Shown one piece after another: positions 51,561-61,362 of a stretch of DNA of 64,000 nucleotides (positions are counted from its first letter, which is position 1; every line of letters starts with the position of its first letter). The position numbers were made by a program, and so were the translations under genes. This DNA comes from Gimesia sp. (GTDB taxonomy: Bacteria > Planctomycetota > Planctomycetia > Planctomycetales > Planctomycetaceae), in the NCBI GenBank assembly GCA_002706765.1, contig PAJV01000032.1, forward strand, positions 124,001 through 188,000, read 5' to 3'. The notes beneath the pieces were generated by a model. That model was not told the origin of the DNA and made no database searches. It was given only the letters and a program-made list of their open reading frames with translations.

Positions 51561-54161
51561 TTAGTTCAGTTGTTCGCGAATGCGGTATAATTCTTCCAGC
51601 GCGGCCAGTGGAGTCATCTCATCCACGTTTAAATCCCTGATTTCATCCAGAACCGGATGCGTTGTATTTCCGAACAGGGAGAGTTGCTGATGTGATGATT
51701 TTTTATCGACGCGGGGAGGAATCGTGGTTTGACCACTCTCATCGATATGGTCTTTTTCCAGTGTCGAGAGGATTTGATTGGCACGTTGAATGACCTGGTC
51801 AGGAATACCCGCCAGCCGTGCGACATGAATTCCATAACTTTTATTCGCGGACCCTTCGACGATTTTATGCAGGAACACAATTTCCCCGTCCTGCTCGTGT
51901 ACGGCGACATTCCAGTTACTCGCCTGTTTGAGCGTCTGGGTTAATTCGGTCAGCTCATGGTAATGGGTTGCGAACAGCGTGCGTGCTTTGATCTGGTCAT
52001 GCAGGAATTCGGTCATGGACCAGGCGAGGGAAATACCATCGTAGGTACTCGTCCCGCGGCCGATCTCGTCCAGGATGACCAGGCTCCGTTCCGATGCGGA
52101 GTTCAAAATACGGGCTGCTTCCGTCATTTCGACCATGAACGTACTCTGACCTTTACTCAGTTCATCGCTGGCACCCACGCGCGCGAAGATTCGATCGGCA
52201 ATGCCAATCCGCGCTTCACTGGCAGGAATGAAAGAGCCCATCTGCGCCATCAGGGTCAACAGTGCGGCCTGGCGGATATAAGTACTCTTACCCGCCATGT
52301 TGGGGCCGGTAATAATCTGCACGCGACCATAGGGTTCTCCCAGCAGAACATCATTGGGAACAAATTCCCCCGAGGGTTGCAGACGGTCCAGAACCGGATG
52401 CCGACTCTCCCGGATGTCGAGCACCGGTTCTTCCGTCATTTCGGGTCGCGTGTAACCGGCATGTGTTGCCAGATGCGCCAGGCCAAACAGGACATCAATC
52501 TGGGCCAGGATCTCTGCTGTCTTTTGTGTGCGGGGGGCCTCTTTAGCGACCCGTTCCCGCAATTCGTCGAACATCGACTGTTCGAGTTCGACTGCCCGGT
52601 CTTCCGCTTTGAGCACTTTTTCTTCGTACTCTTTCAGTTCGGGGGTAATATAACGTTCCTGGTTCTTCAAAGTCTGCTTGCGAATATAGTGATCGGGAAC
52701 TTTCGCAGCATGGGCGGCAGAGACTTCCAGGTAATAGCCGAAAACTTTGTTGTAGCCGACTTTGAGATTGGGGATACCGATCCGTTCCGATTCTTCGTTC
52801 CGATACCCGGCGATCCATTCTTTGCCCCCTTTAGAAAGGGAACGGAGTTCGTCCAGTTCTTCGCTGAACCCCGGGCGAATGACGCCTCCTTCATTCAATG
52901 TTAACGGAGGATCTTCGATGATCATCGTTTCGATATCCGAGCGGACTTCGGCACACAGATCGATGCCTGCTTCCAGGGTCTGCAGCAAGGCCGCTTTGCG
53001 ACCCGCCAGTTTCGCTTTGAGTTTCGGGAGCAATGCGAGTGTCTGTGCCAGAAAACTCAGGTCGCGGGCACTGGCTCTACCGGTTGCGATGCGAGCGGTG
53101 AGCCGCTGCAGGTCGTAGGTTTTGGCCAGTTGCTCGCGCACTTCAGAGCAGAGAACCGGGTTCTGAGAGAGTTCTTCGACGGCATCCAGGCGGCTCTCAA
53201 TTTGAGAGAGGCTGGTTAAAGGATTCGCAATCCAGTCCGTCAGCAGTCGGGCTCCCATCGAGGTGACGGTTTCATCCAGAACCGAGATCAGGCTGCCTTC
53301 CCGTTTGCCTTCCCGAATGGTGCGGGTCAGTTCCAGGCTGCGGCGGGTCGCTTCATCGATCAGCAGTCGATCCCCCCGCTCATACGGTTCGATCTGGTTG
53401 ATGTGGGGAATCGAGCTTTTCTGGGTTTCCTGGACATACTCCAGCAGGGCCCCGGCGGCTGTAATCGCGGGGGTGCCTGTCTGCAGGTTGAACCCTTCCA
53501 GCGTTTTTGTGCCAAAGTGATCCAGCAGGCGTTTTTCTGATTCGCCTTCCGCAAACGACCAGGGAGGCCGTTCGGTCAGCATTGTGTCCAGGTGGCCCAC
53601 CGCATTCTGCAAAGCAGTATTTCCTTCGGCGAAAATACACTCTGACGGATGGATGCGCGCCAGTTCGTCTACCAGATGTTCGGCTGTGGTATTGGAGGTC
53701 ACAAAGCGACCGGTGGAAAGTTCCAGCCAGGCCAGACCGATATTGGTTTTGCCAAAATAGATACTCGCCAGGAAGTTGTTTTCATGCGGGTCCAGCAGGG
53801 CATCATCGGTCAGGGTTCCGGGAGTGACCACTCGCGTGACTTCCCGTTTGACCATGCCTTTGGCTTTTTTGGGATCTTCTACCTGGTCACAGATGGAAGC
53901 CCGGTAGCCGGCATGAATCAGCTTATACAGGTAGTTATCCAGAGAATGATGCGGAAAGCCGGCCATCGGAACCGGGTTACTGGAGGTTTTATCGCGACTG
54001 GTGAGCGTGATCCCCAGAATGCGGGCTGCGATCTCAGCGTCTTCGTGGAAGAGTTCGTAGAAATCACCCATGCGAAACAATAAGAGTGTTCCCGGATTCT
54101 GGCGTTTGACTTCCAGATACCGCTCCATCATCGGGGTCAGCTTCTTGCCTGATTTCGTCAT
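51561..54161 (-). CDS. mutS: DNA mismatch repair protein MutS
   Basis: An 866-residue MutS of normal length. The N-terminal mismatch-binding domain has '[21 protein letters not shown]' with the Phe-x-Glu reading residues (F-Y-E). The connector, lever and clamp domains follow (~130-560). The ATPase domain carries Walker A '[17 protein letters not shown]', Walker B region '[21 protein letters not shown]' and the His switch region '[12 protein letters not shown]'. It recognises base mismatches and small loops and recruits MutL, which is not in this window. Near the C-terminus a helix-turn-helix dimerisation stretch ('[23 protein letters not shown]') is intact. It is 44 nt downstream of prs, so co-transcription is likely. 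Confidence 0.97.
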   Translation of the reverse strand: MTKSGKKLTPMMERYLEVKRQNPGTLLLFRMGDFYELFHEDAEIAARILGITLTSRDKTSSNPVPMAGFPHHSLDNYLYKLIHAGYRASICDQVEDPKKAKGMVKREVTRVVTPGTLTDDALLDPHENNFLASIYFGKTNIGLAWLELSTGRFVTSNTTAEHLVDELARIHPSECIFAEGNTALQNAVGHLDTMLTERPPWSFAEGESEKRLLDHFGTKTLEGFNLQTGTPAITAAGALLEYVQETQKSSIPHINQIEPYERGDRLLIDEATRRSLELTRTIREGKREGSLISVLDETVTSMGARLLTDWIANPLTSLSQIESRLDAVEELSQNPVLCSEVREQLAKTYDLQRLTARIATGRASARDLSFLAQTLALLPKLKAKLAGRKAALLQTLEAGIDLCAEVRSDIETMIIEDPPLTLNEGGVIRPGFSEELDELRSLSKGGKEWIAGYRNEESERIGIPNLKVGYNKVFGYYLEVSAAHAAKVPDHYIRKQTLKNQERYITPELKEYEEKVLKAEDRAVELEQSMFDELRERVAKEAPRTQKTAEILAQIDVLFGLAHLATHAGYTRPEMTEEPVLDIRESRHPVLDRLQPSGEFVPNDVLLGEPYGRVQIITGPNMAGKSTYIRQAALLTLMAQMGSFIPASEARIGIADRIFARVGASDELSKGQSTFMVEMTEAARILNSASERSLVILDEIGRGTSTYDGISLAWSMTEFLHDQIKARTLFATHYHELTELTQTLKQASNWNVAVHEQDGEIVFLHKIVEGSANKSYGIHVARLAGIPDQVIQRANQILSTLEKDHIDESGQTTIPPRVDKKSSHQQLSLFGNTTHPVLDEIRDLNVDEMTPLAALEELYRIREQLN

Positions 54162-54205
54162 ACGTCCTGATTTTCTCTGACTTTAAGCGACTATAAAATA
54201 CGTGA

Positions 54206-55222
54206 TTATTTCTTTGACCGTTTTTCCGGAAACAGCGTGCTGACACTCGTCCGGTCGTGGATCGAACGGATGGCAGCAGCGAAGGAATGCGCGACTGACA
54301 GTACCTCAATGTTGTCCGGCAGCGGATCGACCTGGGTTTCCAGGGTATTGGTCATAAACATCTTTTTCAAAGGGCTTTTTCCGATTCGCTCGGCTGCGCC
54401 TTTCGACAGAACGCCGTGTGTCACAGCGGCGTAGATGTCTTTCGCACCTTTTTTCTTCAGAACTTCAGCCATGCTGACCAGAGTGCGTCCCGTGATAGTG
54501 AAGTCGTCCACCAGAATCACATTTTTGCCTTCGACTTCGCCGATGACTTCCAGAACCTCCACAGTTTCTGAATGGTCTTTGCGAAGTTTGTTACCGATCA
54601 CGACGGGAGTTCCCAGCAGCTTCGCGAAATCAGAAGCTTCTTTGGCAAAGCCGACGTCGGGACTGCAGACCACCAGATCCTTGATATTCAACTTGCGAAT
54701 ATGATCGCTGATCACGTGCCGACCGTAAAGATGGTCCACGGGAACGCTGAAAAAACCCTGAATCTGCGGGCTGTGCAGGTCCATGGTCAGTACGCGGTCG
54801 GCACCGGCAACTTCGATCGCGTCGGCACAGACGCGGGCCCGGATGGAGACGCGCGGCTCATCTTTTTTGTCCCCTTTGGCATAGCTGAAAAAGGGGATGA
54901 CCGCGGTGATCTGTTGGGCGCTGGCCCGTTTCAGGGCATCAATCCAGAACAGAAGTTCAACAAAGTTGTCGTTTACCGGGTAATGGACGCCCTGGATGAT
55001 GTAGACGTCGCGGCCCCGTACATTTTCCAGAATGCGGACAAAGATATTGCCTTCACTGAACTGGTGCGCCTCACAGGGTGTCAGACGGATGCCAAGTTCA
55101 TCGGCAATGGCCTGTGCCAGAATGGGGTTGGCTGAGCCGGCCATGATGGTCAGATCGCCCTGGGGAGGTTGAAAGGACTGGACGCGGGGTCCTCTGGAAA
55201 GTGGATTGGGAGAGCTGGACAT
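54206..55222 (-). CDS. prs: Ribose-phosphate pyrophosphokinase
   Basis: Predicted 338 residues from the ATG at 55222 (an in-frame TTG at 55237 adds five residues). The conserved core begins at 'DLTIMAGSANPILAQAIADELG', so ~25 residues precede the normal N-terminus. The ATP/ribose-5-phosphate region 'NVRGRDVYIIQGVHYPVNDNFVELLFWIDALKRA', the metal site 'TMDLHSPQIQGFFSVPVDHL', 'VVCSPDVGFAKEA' and the PRPP motif 'VILVDDFTITGRTLVSMAEVL' are all present. It makes PRPP from ribose 5-phosphate and ATP for nucleotide, His and Trp synthesis. Upstream of mutS on the same strand and divergent from serC. No ribosome site is clear. Confidence 0.96.
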   Translation of the reverse strand: MSSSPNPLSRGPRVQSFQPPQGDLTIMAGSANPILAQAIADELGIRLTPCEAHQFSEGNIFVRILENVRGRDVYIIQGVHYPVNDNFVELLFWIDALKRASAQQITAVIPFFSYAKGDKKDEPRVSIRARVCADAIEVAGADRVLTMDLHSPQIQGFFSVPVDHLYGRHVISDHIRKLNIKDLVVCSPDVGFAKEASDFAKLLGTPVVIGNKLRKDHSETVEVLEVIGEVEGKNVILVDDFTITGRTLVSMAEVLKKKGAKDIYAAVTHGVLSKGAAERIGKSPLKKMFMTNTLETQVDPLPDNIEVLSVAHSFAAAIRSIHDRTSVSTLFPEKRSKK

Positions 55223-55486
55223 TAAATAACAGATCAATCAAACAGGGCAATGATTCGCCGGAAAACGTGACTATTCTTGGGAATTCTGGATAATTTGGCT
55301 CTGCTCCATTTATGAAGAAAACCAGACTCCATAATATCGATGCTGTATAGCAAAACAAGCGAACGCTTGCCAATATCCTCAAGGATGGTTCCAAGAGGTA
55401 CGGTAACGTCCGTATTATTGACACATAACTGGTGACACAGGACTGAACCCATCAATCAGTCCGCAACTGATGCTGAGATATCTAAA

Positions 55487-56572
55487 ATGACAGAAAGAAT
55501 TTATAACTTTTCTGCGGGACCCGCGGCTCTTCCCTTACCAGTACTGGAACAGGCTCAGAAAGATCTGATCTCACTGGGCGATACCGGGATCGGGGTACTG
55601 GAACACTCGCATCGAAGTAAAGCGTTCCTCGCCGTTTATGAAGAGGCAGAAGCGCTGGTTCGGGAGCTGGCTTCCGTTCCCGATAACTACAAGGTGCTGT
55701 TCCTGCAGGGCGGGGCATCGAGCCAGTTTTTCATGATTCCCATGAACCTGCTGAAGAAAGACCAGACGGCCGATTACCTGGTGACCGGTTCCTGGTCAAA
55801 AAAAGCAGTCAAAGAGGCGAAGAGCTTCGGGAACGTGAATGTCGCCTGCAGCAGCGAAGACAAAAATTTTTCTTATATCCCTGAGGAAGTTTCGCTCAGC
55901 GACAATCCGGCTTACGTGCATTTCACTTCCAACAATACCATTTACGGAACCGAGTTCGCGACTGAGCCGACTGTGCCGGCTGGCGTTCCTCTGATCTGCG
56001 ATGCGAGCAGCGACATTTTCTCGCGACCCCTCGATATCTCCAAATACGGAATCGTTTATGCCGGTGCCCAGAAAAATCTGGGTCCCAGTGGTCTGACGCT
56101 GGTGATCATTCGCGATGACCTGATTGAACAGGGACCCACAGACATTCCGACGATGCTGCAGTACCGCACCCATTCCGAAGCGGAGTCGATGTACAACACG
56201 CCTCCGACCTTCGGGATTTATGTGCTGGGGCGAGTTCTGAAATGGTTGAAAGACCAGGGCGGGTTATCTGCAATCCAGGAGAAAAATCAGGCCAAAGCGG
56301 GTAAACTGTATGATTACCTGGAACAGAGCAAACTGTTTAATGCGACCGCTGCGAAACAGGATCGTTCGTTGATGAACGTGACCTTCGTGACGGGCGACGC
56401 CGACCTGGACGCCCAGTTCATCTCCAAAGCGACTGCAGCCGGGCTGGATGGCCTGAAAGGGCATCGCAGTGTTGGCGGGATGCGTGCCAGTATCTACAAT
56501 GCATTCCCCGAAGCGGGTGTGGATAAGTTAATTGAAATGATGAGTCAGTTCGAACAGGAACACGCCTCTTGA
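55487..56572 (+). CDS. serC: Phosphoserine aminotransferase
   Basis: A 361-residue class V aminotransferase. '[20 protein letters not shown]' at the N-terminus is the SerC signature; '[20 protein letters not shown]' and '[13 protein letters not shown]' line the active site, and the PLP lysine is Lys196 in '[13 protein letters not shown]'. The end '[27 protein letters not shown]' is also typical. It converts 3-phosphohydroxypyruvate and glutamate to phosphoserine in serine synthesis, and a related step in pyridoxal phosphate synthesis. The stop TGA overlaps the next start in TTGA, so the nucleosidase gene is coupled. Divergent from prs, with 264 nt between. Confidence 0.97.
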   Translation: MTERIYNFSAGPAALPLPVLEQAQKDLISLGDTGIGVLEHSHRSKAFLAVYEEAEALVRELASVPDNYKVLFLQGGASSQFFMIPMNLLKKDQTADYLVTGSWSKKAVKEAKSFGNVNVACSSEDKNFSYIPEEVSLSDNPAYVHFTSNNTIYGTEFATEPTVPAGVPLICDASSDIFSRPLDISKYGIVYAGAQKNLGPSGLTLVIIRDDLIEQGPTDIPTMLQYRTHSEAESMYNTPPTFGIYVLGRVLKWLKDQGGLSAIQEKNQAKAGKLYDYLEQSKLFNATAAKQDRSLMNVTFVTGDADLDAQFISKATAAGLDGLKGHRSVGGMRASIYNAFPEAGVDKLIEMMSQFEQEHAS

Positions 56573-57327
56573 ATCAACCTGAAATCGATAAAGCGCATGC
56601 GGATATAGGGCTGGTTTGTGCTCTACCGATGGAGATCCAGCCTTTTCTGGATCGCTGTGAGCACGTCAAAAAATATACCGGCGGTTCGTATGTGTTTCGG
56701 GGTGGGTTTCTGGATCGAATCAAAGTGGCGGTCGTGCAGACGGGAGTGGGTTTTGCCCGCGCCCGTGCTGCCACGCAGGCATTGATCGACGCGCATTCGC
56801 CCCCCTGGATTTTATCAGTGGGGTTTTCCGGCGCTTTGAAACCCGAAATGAAAAATGGCGACATTGTCGTAGCGACTTCCGTGTGCGACCTGCATGGACA
56901 GGAGCTTAAGAACGATGTGCATTTCCCGGAAGATCGGGAAAACGGTTTATATGTCGGGCGAATTATCAATACGGACGAGATCGTTCGCACCGTCGACGAA
57001 AAATTAAAACTGGCAAAACAGTTTGATGCGCTGGCCGTTGACCTGGAAAGTCTGGCGGTGGCGCAGGTCTGTCAGGCAGCGCAGAAAGGCTTCATGGCGA
57101 TCCGGGCGATCAGCGATGATTGTTCTGTCGACCTGCCTCCTGAAATCATGTCAATCCTGGGGGAAACCGGGGCTGTCAGAGCAGGGGCCGCGTTAGGGGC
57201 CGTCTTCAAACGACCGGAGAGCATCAAGGAAATGTGGAAGATGCGCGGCGATGCCTCGCGGGCCGCAACGCGACTGGCCAGTTTTCTGGATGGTGTTGTC
57301 GTCCAACTCTACGAAGCCCGGCATTAA
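56569..57327 (+). CDS. Nucleoside phosphorylase/nucleosidase-family protein (MTA/SAH nucleosidase-like)
   Basis: A 252-residue protein translated from a TTG at 56569 that overlaps the serC stop (TTGA). AGGAA lies 8 nt ahead, so the start is supported. It has the PNP/UDP fold: '[15 protein letters not shown]' at the N-terminus, '[19 protein letters not shown]', '[21 protein letters not shown]', and '[30 protein letters not shown]' with the usual ribose-contacting Glu and catalytic Asp near the end. Related proteins hydrolyse methylthioadenosine, S-adenosylhomocysteine, futalosine or hopanoid intermediates. The coupling to serC may reflect the serine/methionine cycle. Substrate not determined. 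Confidence 0.92.
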   Translation: MNQPEIDKAHADIGLVCALPMEIQPFLDRCEHVKKYTGGSYVFRGGFLDRIKVAVVQTGVGFARARAATQALIDAHSPPWILSVGFSGALKPEMKNGDIVVATSVCDLHGQELKNDVHFPEDRENGLYVGRIINTDEIVRTVDEKLKLAKQFDALAVDLESLAVAQVCQAAQKGFMAIRAISDDCSVDLPPEIMSILGETGAVRAGAALGAVFKRPESIKEMWKMRGDASRAATRLASFLDGVVVQLYEARH

Positions 57328-57349
57328 CTTAAGCTGAGTGAGACTTGGT

Positions 57350-58252
57350 CTAATACTCACCAATCTCTTCGCCGCCCGCCGGGGTGCTAAGGGCTTTCAA
57401 TATCTCAGGATCAATGTCCTCGGAGATATATCGTACGTTCCCATCTGCCAGTAAAATAAGAGTTCCCCCGGTGGAAGGAGATTTTCTGTTGGGGCCGATC
57501 ACTTTATCAGGCACGGTCAATGAAGTCGGATCGCCCCAGGGCTTGAACTTTTCGCCGATTTCCACAGCCAGGATGGTATTTGACATCCCATCGAGAATCT
57601 CATTGAAGGGCATGCCGACATTTGGTTTCAGGACCAGTTCATTTCCTGCGTAATGCGAAAGGGCATAACCATCGGACGAGCGGCTGGCTTCGTTTTTCGG
57701 ATTGAGATATTCGGGGACTTCCTGCTGAAACGGTTTCATATTGGCCCGGTAATTCCAGGGCTTGCTGAAATCGATCTGATTGTAATAAAACTGCTGATCC
57801 AGATAGGGCAGAATCAATGCCTGCCAGCTATGTAGAGGCTTTCCTTGTATCGAGGTAATCGCTCCCGGTGGAAGTGTTTCAGAAGAATCGGAAGTGTTAT
57901 CACTGTAGTTATGGAGCGCCAGACCGATCTGTTTCATGTTATTTTTAGTGACAGAGCGTCGAGAACCTCTTTTTGGCTGGAAGGCGGGCAACGAAAATCC
58001 AATCACAAGAATGAGGAACAGTACAAATAGCAGTGCCTGGACTCTGCTACGGGGGAGTTCATCGGCCTGTATCGGGTCATTTATTTCAATGAACAGACCG
58101 GGCAGTAGAGAAGCCGGAAAGAACTCTCGGCTTTCTTCCTGCCTGATCAGGTCTGATTCGATGACCTCACCCGCTGCCACGAACTCTTCCAGCTGTTCTC
58201 TGGAGAAGGGACCGGTGACTTGATCATCTCTTTTGATGTACCAGCCTGACAT
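57350..58252 (-). CDS. GYF_2 + DUF1559 domain protein
   Basis: Predicted 300 residues from the ATG at 58252, preceded by AGGAGA; the ORF to 58273 is longer only by 7 residues. A GYF_2 domain (~1-60, 'GWYIKRDDQVTGPFSREQLEEF', 'DLIRQEESREFFPAS') precedes one membrane helix (~75-92). A DUF1559 domain follows ('KNNMKQIGLALHNYSDN', 'LHSWQALILPYLDQQFYYNQIDFSKPW', 'DGMSNTILAVEIGEKFKPWGDP', 'LKALSTPAGGE'). The type IV prepilin cleavage motif (GFTLIE) that normally precedes DUF1559 is missing, so it is not a processed pseudopilin. Last gene of the five-gene cluster; the role is unknown, maybe an envelope surface protein. Confidence 0.9.
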   Translation of the reverse strand: MSGWYIKRDDQVTGPFSREQLEEFVAAGEVIESDLIRQEESREFFPASLLPGLFIEINDPIQADELPRSRVQALLFVLFLILVIGFSLPAFQPKRGSRRSVTKNNMKQIGLALHNYSDNTSDSSETLPPGAITSIQGKPLHSWQALILPYLDQQFYYNQIDFSKPWNYRANMKPFQQEVPEYLNPKNEASRSSDGYALSHYAGNELVLKPNVGMPFNEILDGMSNTILAVEIGEKFKPWGDPTSLTVPDKVIGPNRKSPSTGGTLILLADGNVRYISEDIDPEILKALSTPAGGEEIGEY

Positions 58253-58322
58253 GAAGCTGTCTCCTGACTTCAACTGTTTACTTGAGGGATCAGGGCCTGA
58301 TATTATTGTATCTGTCTGGTAA

Positions 58323-59072
58323 TTAAAAATCGCCTACTTTTTCGCCGCCCGCAGGTGTACTCAAGGCCTTCAGGATAGCGGGATCGGTCTTTTCTGAAAG
58401 AAAACGAATACTGCCATCTCCGAACAGGACGTGTTTACCTCCCACATAGGGGGTGTTTTTGCCGGGGGCAAACATCTGGGAGGGGTTAGTCAGGTTTTCG
58501 GGATCACCCCAGGGTTTAAAATCTTCGCCCACTTCGACTGCAAAAATGGTGTTCGACACCCCGTCGCTGATTTCACTGATGCGGATTCCCCGGTTCGGTT
58601 GCAAAACCCGTTCATTTCCCTGGTAGTGGCTCAAAGCATAACCATCGGCAGAGACCGTTTCCTGAATATTCGGGTTACGATAAACTGGCACCAGTTGATG
58701 AAACGGACGCTGATTGGCGGGGTCATCCCAGGCTTTGTCAAAATCTATCTGTTGATGCAGATTCCATTGATCGAGGTACGGTAGCATAACAGTCAACCAA
58801 CTGTGGCCGGGTTGACCTTCCGCTGTTTCAATGGAGCCGGGAGGAAATAGATCATACTGATGATGATATTGATGGAACGCGAGCCCCAACTGTTTCAATG
58901 CATGTTTTGACTGACTTCGCCGGGCAGCATCTCGCGACTGCTCAACCGGACGGAGTAAGGCGGGCAAAATGATCAGTCCCAGGACGAGTATTCCGCCTGC
59001 GAGAGCCGTGTAATACAGGAAGGAACTCTGTTCGGTATTGTGGTTGTCCGGTTTGTCTGGTCCGAAGTTCAT
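58323..59072 (-). CDS. DUF1559 domain protein with N-terminal membrane helix
   Basis: A 249-residue protein. One helix (~20-40, 'LYYTALAGGILVLGLIILPALL') precedes a full DUF1559 region ('SKHALKQLGLAFHQYHHQYDLFPPG', 'HSWLTVMLPYLDQWNLHQQIDFDKAW', 'DGVSNTIFAVEVGEDFKPWGDP', 'LKALSTPAGGEKVGDF'). No prepilin motif. Its ATG overlaps the stop of the short gene upstream by one base (TGATG), so translation is coupled. Paralogue of the flanking DUF1559 genes and presumably derived from duplication. Confidence 0.9.
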   Translation of the reverse strand: MNFGPDKPDNHNTEQSSFLYYTALAGGILVLGLIILPALLRPVEQSRDAARRSQSKHALKQLGLAFHQYHHQYDLFPPGSIETAEGQPGHSWLTVMLPYLDQWNLHQQIDFDKAWDDPANQRPFHQLVPVYRNPNIQETVSADGYALSHYQGNERVLQPNRGIRISEISDGVSNTIFAVEVGEDFKPWGDPENLTNPSQMFAPGKNTPYVGGKHVLFGDGSIRFLSEKTDPAILKALSTPAGGEKVGDF

Positions 59073-59386
59073 CAGTCACTCCCGGGCGCAGACTGATCTT
59101 GCAGGGGCTCATTGGATTGAATGTGCTGTTTCTGCTCTGCCTCTTGAGCATGGTAATTCTGTAACGCGATTCCAATTTGTTTCAGATTTTGTTTTATATT
59201 TTCACGTTGAGTAGCATTGCGCGCTTCACCGATTCCAGTCCTGATGAAGATGGTGAGAACAACGAGGCTATACAAGGCAATCACGACAATCAACATGATG
59301 ATCACGAAACGGGGGACGCTCATTTTCTGTCGTGCTGGTTGAGAGCGATTGTATTCTTCTTCAGATATATGATCGCCGTTGGGCAT
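59072..59386 (-). CDS. Short membrane protein, truncated DUF1559 paralogue
   Basis: A 104-residue protein with one membrane helix (~26-48) and the start of a DUF1559 region ('ENIKQNLKQIGIALQNYHAQE') that ends after ~20 more residues. The long C-terminal part of the other paralogues is missing. It overlaps the next gene's ATG by one base, so it is translated and may have been kept, or it may be a decayed copy. No clear function. Confidence 0.75.
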   Translation of the reverse strand: MPNGDHISEEEYNRSQPARQKMSVPRFVIIMLIVVIALYSLVVLTIFIRTGIGEARNATQRENIKQNLKQIGIALQNYHAQEAEQKQHIQSNEPLQDQSAPGSD

Positions 59387-59431
59387 GGATTTTGTCTTTT
59401 GTTCGTGCGGAAATTCAGATTCGTAGAATTA

Positions 59432-60202
59432 TTAATCGCATTTTGTTTCTCCCCCATCGGGGGTGCTGAGGTCTTTCAGGATTTGTGAGTCGATTTTATT
59501 TGAAACGAATTGTACGCGACCATCGCTGAAGAGGATGAGATTGCCGCCGGGTAACAGTGTTTTCTGATCGGGACCAATCACATCAGCGGGCCGGGCAAGA
59601 TTGGCGGGATCTCCCCAGGCCTTGAAGTCATCGCCTCGCTCAACCGCCGAAATCGTGTTTGAGACTCCATCGGTAATCTGACTGAGCGACATCCCCTGAT
59701 TCATTTTGAGCAGAAGTTCATTTCCTACATAATGAGACAGCGCATAACCGTCTGATGAGAAAATTTCATCACTCCAGGGAACGACATAACCCCGAACTAT
59801 TCGTTGAAAGTGCTGTTGATTTGCCGGATCGTTCCAGGGTTTTTCTAAATCGATCTGCTCAAACAGCCCAGATTGATCCATGAAGGGGAGAATAGAGGAT
59901 TGCCAGCTATGCAGAGGAGTTCCTTCTGCGGTAAATGTCGCACCCGGAGGGAACGTCTGGTGCTCTTCCTGATAGTTCCACAAAGCCAGTCCCAGTTGTT
60001 TCATGTTGTTCTTTGAAACCGATTGACGGGCGAGATTGCGTTTCTGAATTTCCATCTTTTCGAAAACGGGAGTGAACAGGAAAATCATTAAGCCAACTGC
60101 AAACAGGCAGCCAGCCAGGATCATAAAAAACGTTCTGGCAGAAGGAGTGAAGTTGTCGGGCTCCGTTGGATGGACCAGGGGCTGTTCAGAATTAGAATTC
60201 AT
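59432..60202 (-). CDS. DUF1559 domain protein with N-terminal membrane helix
   Basis: A 256-residue protein. A helix (~25-45, 'FFMILAGCLFAVGLMIFLF') precedes DUF1559 features ('SVSKNNMKQLGLALWNYQEEH', 'PLHSWQSSILPFMDQSGLFEQIDLEKPW', 'DGVSNTISAVERGDDFKAWGDP', 'LKDLSTPDGGE'). Its start overlaps the end of the previous gene by 11 nt, so the pair is translationally coupled. Lacks the prepilin motif. The role is unknown. Confidence 0.9.
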   Translation of the reverse strand: MNSNSEQPLVHPTEPDNFTPSARTFFMILAGCLFAVGLMIFLFTPVFEKMEIQKRNLARQSVSKNNMKQLGLALWNYQEEHQTFPPGATFTAEGTPLHSWQSSILPFMDQSGLFEQIDLEKPWNDPANQQHFQRIVRGYVVPWSDEIFSSDGYALSHYVGNELLLKMNQGMSLSQITDGVSNTISAVERGDDFKAWGDPANLARPADVIGPDQKTLLPGGNLILFSDGRVQFVSNKIDSQILKDLSTPDGGETKCD

Positions 60203-61151
60203 CGATTCGTTCGCCTCCGTCAGGTGTACTCAACGCTTTGAGCACGGCGGGATCAATATTTTCGGAGAGAAATCGCACACTGCCGTCACCCAGCAACACA
60301 TGACTGCCCCCTCTGAACGCAGTTTTGTTGCCGGAGTTCATTCGCTCTGCCGGTACCGCGGTATTGGTTGGATCTCCCCAGGGTTTGAAATTATCTCCCA
60401 CTTCAAATGCGAGGATGGTATTGGAAGTGCCGTCAGTGATATTTCGAATTCCCAATTCGCCGTTTGATTTCAAGACCAGTTGATTTCCTGCATAGTGCGA
60501 AAGCCCCAAACCTTCCGGGGAGACTCTGACGTTGATATTGGGGTTCAGGTAAGTGGGGATTTCCTGGTGGAACAGTGCCTGGTTGGAAGGATGATCCCAG
60601 GCGTAGTCGAAATCGATCTGGTTATAGAGGACTGCCTGATCCACGAAAGGGAGCAGAAATGTTTGCCAGCTTTGTGATGGTGCTCCCTCTACCGTTAAGG
60701 TTTCTCCTGGTGGAAACACGCGATGAGTATCATGATAGTTGTGCATCGCCAGCCCGAGCTGTTTGAGATTATTTTTGGAGGCGGACCGGCGCGCCGCTTC
60801 CCGTGCCTGCTGTACCGCTGGGAGCAGTAGAGCGATTAAAAACATCGCCATTAAAATGCCCCCCACGCCGACCACTGCGAGAACGACGATCAAGGTCGTT
60901 TTGCTCTTTTTGGTTGCGGGTTGACTGGACTGCGGTTGAGTTTCCGGTCCGGAATCAAATTCATCCCAGGCTGAGGTCTCCGCTCCCGTGAAGAGATCAC
61001 TCACTTTGGCAGCGGGGTGAAATTCGCCGGCTTCACCCTCTCTGACCAGGTCTGTTTTTTGAACTTTGCCTTCGGCCGCCAGTTGATTCAGGCGTTCCCG
61101 GGTCAGAGGCCCGGCGACTTGACTTCCGCGTTTTACATACCAGTTCGCCAT
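60192..61151 (-). CDS. GYF_2 + DUF1559 domain protein, first gene of the cluster
   Basis: A 319-residue protein with a GYF_2 domain (~1-50, 'NWYVKRGSQVAGPLTRERLNQL', 'DLVREGEAGEFHPAAK'), a Ser/Gln/Thr linker, a membrane helix (~88-112) that runs into the DUF1559 hallmark 'LLPAVQQAREAARRSASKNNLKQLGLAMHNYHDTH', and the rest of the domain ('PSQSWQTFLLPFVDQAVLYNQIDFDYAW', 'DGTSNTILAFEVGDNFKPWGDP', 'LGDGSVRFLSENIDPAVLKALSTPDGGE'). GYF-type domains bind proline-rich peptides in eukaryotes; in planctomycetes the GYF_2 function is unknown. It is the best-preserved paralogue, so it may be the ancestor of the tandem group. Confidence 0.93.
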   Translation of the reverse strand: MANWYVKRGSQVAGPLTRERLNQLAAEGKVQKTDLVREGEAGEFHPAAKVSDLFTGAETSAWDEFDSGPETQPQSSQPATKKSKTTLIVVLAVVGVGGILMAMFLIALLLPAVQQAREAARRSASKNNLKQLGLAMHNYHDTHRVFPPGETLTVEGAPSQSWQTFLLPFVDQAVLYNQIDFDYAWDHPSNQALFHQEIPTYLNPNINVRVSPEGLGLSHYAGNQLVLKSNGELGIRNITDGTSNTILAFEVGDNFKPWGDPTNTAVPAERMNSGNKTAFRGGSHVLLGDGSVRFLSENIDPAVLKALSTPDGGERIDEF

Positions 61152-61264
61152 GTTGATACCCTGTAATATAGTCCTGTCAGAAACTCAATCCTCATTCAGC
61201 ATACCGGTTCTGTTCATTACAATACAGGCAAACATAAGGCGAGAATGTATATATTTATTTTATC

Positions 61265-61270
61265 AGGAGG
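61265..61270 (+). promoter_or_regulatory. Consensus ribosome binding site ahead of a short leader frame
   Basis: AGGAGG is a perfect Shine-Dalgarno core 9 nt before the ATG at 61280. No ordinary gene starts there, only the 19-codon frame described next. Confidence 0.5.
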
Positions 61271-61279
61271 ATCGAGAAC

Positions 61280-61339
61280 ATGAGGTTTCGCAGGGAATCT
61301 GGTAATATGACAGTACTCCTGAATCATTCAACTTCATAG
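61280..61339 (+). CDS. Possible 19-residue leader peptide before the creatininase gene
   Basis: An ATG at 61280 opens a frame of 19 codons ending in TAG at 61337-61339. A consensus AGGAGG lies 9 nt ahead. The next gene starts at 61363, 23 nt on. The peptide begins with Arg-rich residues and shows no runs of one amino acid that would indicate classical attenuation. It could be a real leader, a small protein, or a coincidence with a strong ribosome site. Confidence 0.35.
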   Translation: MRFRRESGNMTVLLNHSTS

Positions 61340-61362
61340 ATCGCAAATGAGGAGAGAAACGC

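Noticed and set aside
55098-55424. A 108-codon minus-strand frame between prs and serC
   Set aside because: It overlaps the start of prs in another frame and lacks a ribosome site; the region is better explained as a divergent promoter.
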